Source: Alteromonas australica (GTDB lineage: Bacteria; Pseudomonadota; Gammaproteobacteria; Enterobacterales; Alteromonadaceae). From it: DNA of 64,000 bases. Below, in pieces: positions 58,899 to 64,000 of this stretch; within the stretch, counting starts at the first letter, position 1; each line of letters begins with the position of its first letter. The stretch is taken from positions 2,728,001 to 2,792,000 of the forward strand of contig NZ_CP008849.1 of assembly GCF_000730385.1 (NCBI RefSeq). Reading direction: 5' to 3'. Position numbers and translations under genes: made by a program. The notes below the pieces were generated by a model, which was given only the letters and a program-made list of their open reading frames with translations, did not search any database and was not told the origin of the DNA.

Positions 58899-59673
58899 AA
58901 CAGCGGTTATAGTTCGCGGTTGTAAAACTTATAATCTCTTGTTCACTATGCTCACTTAACGCCGCCATCGTTTGCACAACATCCAAAAGGTAGGCGGGAC
59001 TATTTTGTTTACCTTGCCGACCAAACATAGGCATATCTGGCGCATCGGTTTCCAACAAAAGATGACCTGGAAAATGATGAAGTAAGTACGCTAAGGTATC
59101 GCGAGTTTTGGATGCTCTTGGGTAGGTTACTGTTCCCCCAATCCCTAAATATAACCCCTTATGGATATACGCCTTCGCCACCTCAATACTGCCGGAAAAG
59201 GCGTGCACCACGCCGCCGCAATGGCGGTTTACTTTCGTCAATGCCTCTAGCAACCTGTGATGACTTTTACGATGGTGTAGTATTACCGGCAACTGGCGCT
59301 GCTGAGCAAAATTGAGTTGTACCTGTAAACACCGTTTTTGTGTTTCGATGGGCACATCAATGTGACTGTCCAATCCTATTTCGCCCACCGCAACAGGTGC
59401 AATTACCGCTTCTTCGAACGCCACGTCTAACTGGCGGACAAGGGCTTTCTCATCTTCATCGTGGTGTAAAAAATACGGGTGAGCACCAAGGGCAATATCA
59501 ATAGGTATGATGGATGAAGCGTCTTTCGCCAACTGTTGCTGTTGCTGCCATTGGCCGGCCTGGGTACCTGGCACCAATAACCGCGTTACCCCTGCTTTTT
59601 TGGCCCGCTGTAACTCGTCAGTCCAATCATTGGAAAATGCAGCTAAGTCGAGATGGCAATGGCTATCAATCAT
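58882..59673 (-). CDS. TatD family metal-dependent hydrolase
   Basis: 263 residues. N-terminal metal motif DSHCHLD, then GEIGLD, HHRKSH, VHAFSGS and ETDAPDMP, all typical of TatD 3'-5' DNase-like TIM-barrel hydrolases. Most like the YjjV branch by memory. It overlaps smp at its 3' end. Confidence 0.92.
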   Translation of the reverse strand: MIDSHCHLDLAAFSNDWTDELQRAKKAGVTRLLVPGTQAGQWQQQQQLAKDASSIIPIDIALGAHPYFLHHDEDEKALVRQLDVAFEEAVIAPVAVGEIGLDSHIDVPIETQKRCLQVQLNFAQQRQLPVILHHRKSHHRLLEALTKVNRHCGGVVHAFSGSIEVAKAYIHKGLYLGIGGTVTYPRASKTRDTLAYLLHHFPGHLLLETDAPDMPMFGRQGKQNSPAYLLDVVQTMAALSEHSEQEIISFTTANYNRCFKGVE

Positions 59674-59709
59674 AATTCAAGCCTCTTAACCGGCGATACT
59701 CACAAAACG

Positions 59710-60348
59710 TTACGGCATTAAACGTTGCGTTGCCCAACTGCCGTCTTGTTGTCGATTGTATTCAAAGCGGTCATGAAGGCGGTCTTCGCCCCCTTGCCAG
59801 AATTCAACTTGATGCGGAACAATTCGAAACCCGCCCCAGAAATCAGGCGTCGGCAAGGACTTGTTGGCAAACTTGGCTTTCATCTGACTAAACTGGGTCG
59901 TGAGCAGTTCTCGGCTGCTAATAGGCTGGCTTTGCTTAGAAGCGAAAGCCGCTAATTGACTTTCTTTAGGGCGAGAGAAAAAATACCGGGCATTTTCGGC
60001 AAGTGTTAAACGTTCTGCAACACCGCAAACCCGTACTTGTCGCTCCATAAAAAACCAGGGGAAGTGACAAGAGACTTTCGGATTATCAGCGAGTTCTTTG
60101 GCTTTGCGGCTGCCCAAGTTCGTAAAAAAAACAAACCCAGACTCACTCACTTCTTTTAACAAGACGATGCGCTGAGAAGGCTGCCCATCGGCATCTACAG
60201 TGGCCACCGTCATTGCTGTAGGGTCTGGAATCTCGGCCTTTATTGCCTCTGCTAGCCATTGCTCAAACAAAGCAAAAGGGCTGTCAGTCAGGTCTGACGA
60301 AGACAGTTTGCCTTTCGAATATTGACGGCGTAAATCTGAAATAGACAT
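59710..60348 (-). CDS. pdxH: Pyridoxamine 5'-phosphate oxidase
   Basis: 212 residues. FMN-binding and substrate motifs [33 protein letters not shown] and the C-terminal [14 protein letters not shown] ... WATQRLMP. It oxidises PNP/PMP to PLP, the cofactor of GlyA. It lies 36 nt upstream of tatD in the same direction. Confidence 0.97.
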   Translation of the reverse strand: MSISDLRRQYSKGKLSSSDLTDSPFALFEQWLAEAIKAEIPDPTAMTVATVDADGQPSQRIVLLKEVSESGFVFFTNLGSRKAKELADNPKVSCHFPWFFMERQVRVCGVAERLTLAENARYFFSRPKESQLAAFASKQSQPISSRELLTTQFSQMKAKFANKSLPTPDFWGGFRIVPHQVEFWQGGEDRLHDRFEYNRQQDGSWATQRLMP

Positions 60349-60406
60349 AAAATTCCCTAACGCTTAGAAGCCACAACGAATGGTTATACAGCCAGTGGCG
60401 AGAAAA

Positions 60407-61318
60407 TTAACTTTCGTCGCCATATCCCAGTGAACGTAACGCGCGCTCGTCGTCAGCCCAGCCTTGTTTAACTTTTACCCAAAGCTCTAAAAACACCTTA
60501 TTATCAAACAGGTTTTCCATGTCTTTGCGGGCATGTTCACCGATGGTCTTAAGGTGCTTTCCGCCTTTACCAATGATCATACGTTTCTGCGTTTCACGTT
60601 CAACCAGGATTAAACCGCTAATACGATAAATACCGTTATCAGCTAACTTAAACTGCTCAATTTCTACGGTGGTAGAGTAAGGAAGTTCATCGCCCGTAAA
60701 TCGCATGAGCTTTTCACGGATAATTTCAGCGGCCATAAAGCGGCTTGAACGGTCGGTAATATAATCTTCTGGAAAATAGAATTCACTCTGCGGTAAGCTT
60801 CCTGCCACCAAAGTGCGAATGTCGTCTACCATTTTGCCTTGCTTAGCACTCACCGGAATGATGTGCTCAAACTGGTGCTTCTCTGCTAACTGCTGAAGAT
60901 GAACCATAAAGGCTTCTTTATCTTCAACTTTGTCCATTTTGTTAACCACTAAATAGCAAGGCAATCCCGAGGCTTTCACTTTGGATAGCACCATTTCATC
61001 ATCGGTGGTCCAGCGTGTGCCTTCAATAACAAAGAGTACTAGGCCCACTTCAGCCAATGTACTTGATGCTGCACGGTTCATGTAGCGATTTATGGCACGC
61101 TTTTCTTCTTGGTGTAAGCCCGGAGTATCGACGTAAATGGCTTGATAATCTCCCTCAGAATCTATGCCTAAAATGCGATGGCGAGTGGTCTGTGGCTTTC
61201 GCGAGGTAATACTGACTTTCTGTCCTAACAAGCGATTAAGCAATGTGGATTTACCAACATTGGGGCGCCCGACGATAGCGACTAAGCCACAACGGGTATT
61301 GGGTGTTGGCTCAGTCAT
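60407..61318 (-). CDS. era: GTPase Era
   Basis: 303 residues. G1 [13 protein letters not shown]3 DTPG, G4 NKMD, and a C-terminal KH domain with [11 protein letters not shown]. It binds the 3' end of 16S rRNA (GGATCACCTCC) and helps small-subunit assembly. It overlaps rnc by 8 nt. Confidence 0.98.
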   Translation of the reverse strand: MTEPTPNTRCGLVAIVGRPNVGKSTLLNRLLGQKVSITSRKPQTTRHRILGIDSEGDYQAIYVDTPGLHQEEKRAINRYMNRAASSTLAEVGLVLFVIEGTRWTTDDEMVLSKVKASGLPCYLVVNKMDKVEDKEAFMVHLQQLAEKHQFEHIIPVSAKQGKMVDDIRTLVAGSLPQSEFYFPEDYITDRSSRFMAAEIIREKLMRFTGDELPYSTTVEIEQFKLADNGIYRISGLILVERETQKRMIIGKGGKHLKTIGEHARKDMENLFDNKVFLELWVKVKQGWADDERALRSLGYGDES

Positions 61319-61991
61319 CTAATTTCTCCAGCGTCATTCTTGCGGCTTCTTGCTCGGCTTTACGGCGGCTATTTCCCATCGCAACCACAGGGGTGTCTAA
61401 GTTTTCAACCTTGCAGCACACCTCAAATGTTTGCGCGTGGTCTTTGCCCGATATGGACATCACTTCGTAAGTGGGTAAAGGCAGCTTTCTACCTTGCAGA
61501 TATTCTTGTAAACGGGTTTTGCTGTCTTTCGGGTGCGCGTTGGGGTCAAGCTTTTCAATTCGGCTCTCCCATAGGCGGCTTATAACGTCTCTCACCTGTT
61601 CCATACCAGAATCAAGGTAGATAGCACCAAGCAACGCCTCTACGGCGTCAGCCAGAATGGAGCTTCGTCTATGCCCACCACTTTTTAATTCTCCTGGACC
61701 TAACAGCAATAATTCACCCATACAGGCTTCGCGAGCCAGTTCAGCTAAAGTATCGCCTTTCACCAAGGTTGAACGCATACGGGTGAGTTTACCCTCTGGT
61801 ACATCGGTAAAGCGCTTATAAAGGGTTTCACCAATGACCATGCCTAAGATAGCATCGCCAAGAAATTCTAGTCGTTCGTTGTGCTTTTTAGCCGCGCTTC
61901 TATGTGTGAGCGCTTGTTGTAATAAGGCTACATCATTAAAGGTGTAACCTATCGCCTTATTGAGGCGATGATATTTATCAATTCCTTGCAT
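61311..61991 (-). CDS. rnc: Ribonuclease III
   Basis: 226 residues. Catalytic signature [12 protein letters not shown] near residue 41, second catalytic site [13 protein letters not shown], and a C-terminal dsRNA-binding domain (about 155-225). It processes pre-rRNA at stems such as that around the 23S gene here. It overlaps lepB by one base. Confidence 0.98.
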   Translation of the reverse strand: MQGIDKYHRLNKAIGYTFNDVALLQQALTHRSAAKKHNERLEFLGDAILGMVIGETLYKRFTDVPEGKLTRMRSTLVKGDTLAELAREACMGELLLLGPGELKSGGHRRSSILADAVEALLGAIYLDSGMEQVRDVISRLWESRIEKLDPNAHPKDSKTRLQEYLQGRKLPLPTYEVMSISGKDHAQTFEVCCKVENLDTPVVAMGNSRRKAEQEAARMTLEKLDD

Positions 61992-62896
61992 TAATCAATG
62001 CCACCTACACGCTCAAACCTCACGCCTGACGGGATCCAGCCTGGCAACAAATCTTCGGGTCTGCGCTCAAATTCAAATGAAATCCAAATAGCCACCGCCT
62101 TACCCACTAGGTTGGCGTCAGGAACAAAGCCCCAAAAACGGCTATCTCGACTATTGTCTCGGTTATCACCTAATACAAAGTAATGCCCTTCTGGCACAAT
62201 CCACTCGTTACTGCGGGTACCAGGTTGAGTATAGAAGTTAACCGGCGAAATTTCTCTTATTGGATGGCGCAAAATATCATGCTTCACGTCGCCAAGCGTT
62301 TCCGTGTAGCGCATTAACTTTGCCATGTCTTGAACAAACTCACCGCGTTCAACAAAGTCGAGTGGCACTGGGGTTAACTTGCCACATTGGCTCTGCGCAC
62401 CGTCACATTTTGACTTGATATACACTTGCTTATTTTGATAAACCACAGTGTCACCAGGCAAGCCAACCACACGCTTGATGTAGTCAACAGATGGGTCTTC
62501 TGGGTATTTAAATACCGCGACATCACCGCGCTCTGGTTCACCCGTCTCCACCAATTTACTTCTAAACACCGGGTCTTTAATACCGTAGGAAAACTTCTCA
62601 ACCAAAATGAAGTCACCCACTAAAAGTGTTGGCATCATAGAACCTGACGGTATTTGAAAAGGCTCATAAATGAACGAGCGAAGCACCAAGACAAACGCAA
62701 TGACTGGAAAAATTTGCTGTGATGTATCGACCAAATATGGCAGTTGCGGATCTTCGCCATAACTCGCGCCGCCTGCATCCGCAGCGGCTTGCAAGCGAGC
62801 TTTGCGTTTAGGCGCAAAAACGAGGCTATCGACTAACCAAATAAGGCCAGTAATTAGCGTTAGTCCCACAAGAATGTGAGAAAAATAATTCGCCAT
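61991..62896 (-). CDS. lepB: Signal peptidase I
   Basis: 301 residues. Two membrane spans (about 5-22 and 62-75), catalytic Ser86 in PSGSM, catalytic Lys141 in DYIKRVVGLPGD, and signature GDNRDNSRDSR near 245. It removes signal peptides of exported proteins such as HvfA and the PEP-CTERM proteins. Its start overlaps the lepA stop by one base. Confidence 0.98.
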   Translation of the reverse strand: MANYFSHILVGLTLITGLIWLVDSLVFAPKRKARLQAAADAGGASYGEDPQLPYLVDTSQQIFPVIAFVLVLRSFIYEPFQIPSGSMMPTLLVGDFILVEKFSYGIKDPVFRSKLVETGEPERGDVAVFKYPEDPSVDYIKRVVGLPGDTVVYQNKQVYIKSKCDGAQSQCGKLTPVPLDFVERGEFVQDMAKLMRYTETLGDVKHDILRHPIREISPVNFYTQPGTRSNEWIVPEGHYFVLGDNRDNSRDSRFWGFVPDANLVGKAVAIWISFEFERRPEDLLPGWIPSGVRFERVGGID

Positions 62897-64000
62897 TATT
62901 TACCTACCTTCAATACTGCAAGGAATGCATCCTGCGGTAATTCAACATTACCTACTTGCTTCATTCGCTTTTTCCCTTCTTTTTGTTTTTGAAGCAGCTT
63001 TTTCTTACGGCTTACATCACCGCCGTAACATTTCGCGATAACGTTCTTACGCAACTGCTTCACTGTACTTCTTGCTACTACGTGGTTACCAATAGCAGCC
63101 TGAATGGCAATATCGAACATCTGACGAGGAATAAGCTCACGTAGCTTCTCTACCAACTCACGACCTCTACCCTGAGAGTTTTCGCGGTGAGTAATAACAG
63201 CAAGTGCATCTACACGCTCACCATTAATGAGAATATCTACTCTCACCATGTCAGATGGCTGGAAACGTTTAAAGTTGTAATCCAGTGATGCAAACCCTCG
63301 GCTGGTAGATTTCAATCTATCGAAGAAATCAAGTACAACTTCTGCCATGGGCAGTTCATAGGTCACTGCCACTTGCTTACCATGGTAAGTCATATTCGTT
63401 TGCATACCACGCTTTTCAACGCACAGAGTAATCACATTACCGAGATATTCCTGTGGAACCAGAATATTGGCTTCAACCAAGGGCTCCCTAATTTCGGCAA
63501 TGTCGTTCACTGCGGGAAGTTTAGCCGGGCTGTCCACCGTCATCACTTCACCTTTTGTGGTTTCTACTTCGTAAATTACCGTGGGTGCCGTGGTGATTAG
63601 GCCCAAGTCGTATTCACGCTCTAAGCGTTCTTGAATAATTTCCATGTGAAGCATGCCAAGGAATCCAATGCGGAAACCAAAGCCTAATGCGGCTGAACTT
63701 TCTGGCTCATAAAACAAAGACGCGTCGTTAAGGCTTAATTTTGCTAGGGCGTCTCGAAAATCTTCGTAATCATCAGAGCTAATTGGGAAGATACCTGCGT
63801 AAACCTGTGGCTTCACTTTCTTAAACCCAGGTAGCATATCTGTAGCAGGGTCGCGAGATAAGGTAATGGTATCGCCTACTGGCGCACCTTGAATGTCTTT
63901 AATACCTGCGATGATAAAGCCAACTTCTCCAGCACGTAACACGCCAGTATCCAGCGCCTTTGGCGTAAACACGCCGATTTTGTCCACTTGGTGCACTTGC
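62896..64000 (-). CDS. lepA: Elongation factor 4 (LepA), C-terminal part
   Basis: About 367 codons of the C-terminal part are visible; the N-terminal GTPase domain (about 230 residues) is beyond the right edge, so the GTG at 63996 is internal, not a start. Recognisable are [41 protein letters not shown], and the C-terminal [20 protein letters not shown]. LepA is a ribosome-associated GTPase. It heads lepA-lepB-rnc-era. Confidence 0.97.
   Translation of the reverse strand, partial: QVHQVDKIGVFTPKALDTGVLRAGEVGFIIAGIKDIQGAPVGDTITLSRDPATDMLPGFKKVKPQVYAGIFPISSDDYEDFRDALAKLSLNDASLFYEPESSAALGFGFRIGFLGMLHMEIIQERLEREYDLGLITTAPTVIYEVETTKGEVMTVDSPAKLPAVNDIAEIREPLVEANILVPQEYLGNVITLCVEKRGMQTNMTYHGKQVAVTYELPMAEVVLDFFDRLKSTSRGFASLDYNFKRFQPSDMVRVDILINGERVDALAVITHRENSQGRGRELVEKLRELIPRQMFDIAIQAAIGNHVVARSTVKQLRKNVIAKCYGGDVSRKKKLLQKQKEGKKRMKQVGNVELPQDAFLAVLKVGK

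Overview
The window is chromosomal DNA of a marine gammaproteobacterium, most likely Alteromonas or a close relative in the Alteromonadaceae. The support is the gene order (apt-dnaX-ybaB, serB/radA/smp, glyA-nrdR-ribDE-ribBX-ribH-nusB-thiL-pgpA, xseB-ispA-dxs, lepA-lepB-rnc-era), the PomA/PomB-type sodium motor proteins, the PEP-CTERM/PrsT genes and a 16S-Ile-Ala-23S-5S rRNA operon. The genus is inferred from memory of such sequences, not from a search.

Layout. 1-4.6 kb: end of a secreted beta-propeller-like gene, then ybaB, dnaX, apt and a 40-codon membrane microprotein, all on the minus strand. 4.7-6.8 kb: hvfC-hvfB-hvfA, a cassette that makes a Cys-modified RiPP (bufferin / EGKCG-type peptide). 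Its precursor has eight EGKCG motifs and one EGTCG, and a hairpin separates precursor and enzyme genes. 7.0-11.3 kb: a divergent module of a 1114-residue winged-helix/STAND-NTPase/TM/TPR regulator and two small proteins sharing a C-terminal DPQIxNxP signature, with a recurring hairpin after each small gene. 11.35-12.3 kb: a PAS-GGDEF diguanylate cyclase. 12.7-18.55 kb: a complete rRNA operon on the minus strand with promoters, paired boxB/boxA antitermination sites and a terminator. Its 23S leader contains 24 bases identical to an Illumina adapter, almost certainly an assembly artefact.

18.6-24.6 kb: pssA, two paralogous PEP-CTERM surface proteins (one behind a sigma-54 type promoter) and the TPR protein PrsT. 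24.7-30.0 kb: clpB (with a heat-shock promoter candidate), pgeF, rluD and bamD. 30.0-36.9 kb: an ECF sigma/ChrR anti-sigma pair, a Lon-N protein, and a five-gene operon (NTF2-like, SDR, FAD oxidoreductase, DUF1365, CFA-type methyltransferase) preceded by a TGATCC-N18-TAAAA sequence that resembles the promoter recognised by RpoE/ChrR-type sigma factors; this looks like a photooxidative-stress membrane-lipid regulon. 37.0-38.7 kb: pomAB. 38.9-42.0 kb: xseB-ispA-dxs (isoprenoids). 42.1-49.4 kb: the riboflavin/thiamine/serine hydroxymethyltransferase operon. 49.5-52.4 kb: an isolated lpxD and ettA. 52.6-58.9 kb: two PilZ proteins, radA, serB and smp. 58.9-64.0 kb: tatD, pdxH, era, rnc, lepB and the C-terminal part of lepA.

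The most noteworthy items are the hvfABC cassette with its divergent STAND-regulator/DPQIxNxP neighbours, the sequencing adapter embedded in the rRNA operon, the covarying duplicated boxB-boxA signals, and the ECF-sigma lipid-modification regulon with a recognisable promoter.
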